The notes below the pieces were generated by a model, which was not told the origin of the DNA, searched no databases, and was given only the letters and a program-made list of their open reading frames with translations. DNA of 64,000 bases, taken from the NCBI GenBank assembly GCA_003342895.1, contig PTFA01000394.1, positions 372,001 through 436,000 of the forward strand. Direction: 5' to 3'. Below, in pieces: positions 63,811 to 64,000 of this stretch. The position numbers and the translations under genes are program-made. This DNA comes from Casuarius casuarius. Lineage: Eukaryota; Chordata; Aves; Casuariiformes; Casuariidae. Numbering within the stretch: the stretch's first letter is position 1; every line of letters begins with the position of its first letter.

Positions 63811-63870
63811 TTTTATTTAATTTTATTTAATTATAATTATTATTTCTTTTTATTTAATTATAATTATTTT
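63811..63870 (+). repeat. AT-rich tandem repeat
   Basis: The unit TTTTATTTAATTATAATTAT occurs at 63,821-63,840 and again from about 63,847, within a longer T/A-only stretch. A local low-complexity duplication. Confidence 0.85.
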
Positions 63871-64000
63871 TTATATTGCACATAGGGCCAGGCTAATCTG
63901 AGGCTCAAAAGACTTATCAGTGAGACTGAATAAACTTTAGGTCTCCACATGATTACAATTGCAGTCAACCCTGCAGGATCCCACTATGTTAGCAACATAA

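Noticed and set aside
1..64000. CRISPR array, bacterial operon, tRNA or rRNA genes
   Set aside because: No regularly spaced repeats with unique spacers, no ribosome-binding-site-led gene clusters, and no tRNA or rRNA signature seen. The sequence is vertebrate in character.

Overview
The window looks like vertebrate nuclear DNA from the archosaur/turtle branch (bird, crocodilian or turtle). It is AT-rich by eye and poor in CpG. Microsatellites and homopolymers are typical of vertebrates. No open frame exceeds about 116 codons, and nothing resembles an operon. The host clue comes from the repeats: CR1-type LINE fragments in both orientations, MIR-type SINE remnants and very old interspersed fragments, with no Alu, L1 or B1 sequences. 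This fits a reptile or bird lineage, but the species cannot be named from the sequence.

Layout. Positions 1-10.6 kb are non-coding DNA with simple repeats, one old repeat-like block (about 9.0-9.5 kb) and most of the single ambiguous bases. A 5'-truncated CR1 on the minus strand lies at about 10.63-11.64 kb and is interrupted by about 220 bp of foreign sequence. From 11.8 to 35.5 kb there is mostly featureless intergenic or intronic DNA. A MIR copy lies at 35.5-35.7 kb and a weaker one near 40.1 kb. A candidate minus-strand exon with strong splice signals is at 45,341-45,480. A plus-strand CR1-family 3' fragment lies at 49.5-50.06 kb, ending next to a 16-G run, and an (AC)29 microsatellite is at 51.06 kb. 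A decayed Ty3/gypsy-type LTR retrotransposon occupies about 51.66-54.27 kb, with gag, zinc knuckle, reverse transcriptase and integrase remnants still in order. A second MIR copy is at 59.8 kb, another candidate minus-strand exon is at 63.3-63.5 kb, and an AT-rich tandem repeat is near the right end.

No intact host gene was recognised. The window is best read as a gene desert or the inside of a very long intron. The candidate exons, all on the minus strand, rest only on splice-site and open-frame evidence and have no protein identity. The best-supported unusual object is the fossil gypsy-type element, which is clearly dead: frameshifts, stops, lost catalytic residues and an internal deletion removing the RNase H region. 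I found no previously undescribed functional system.
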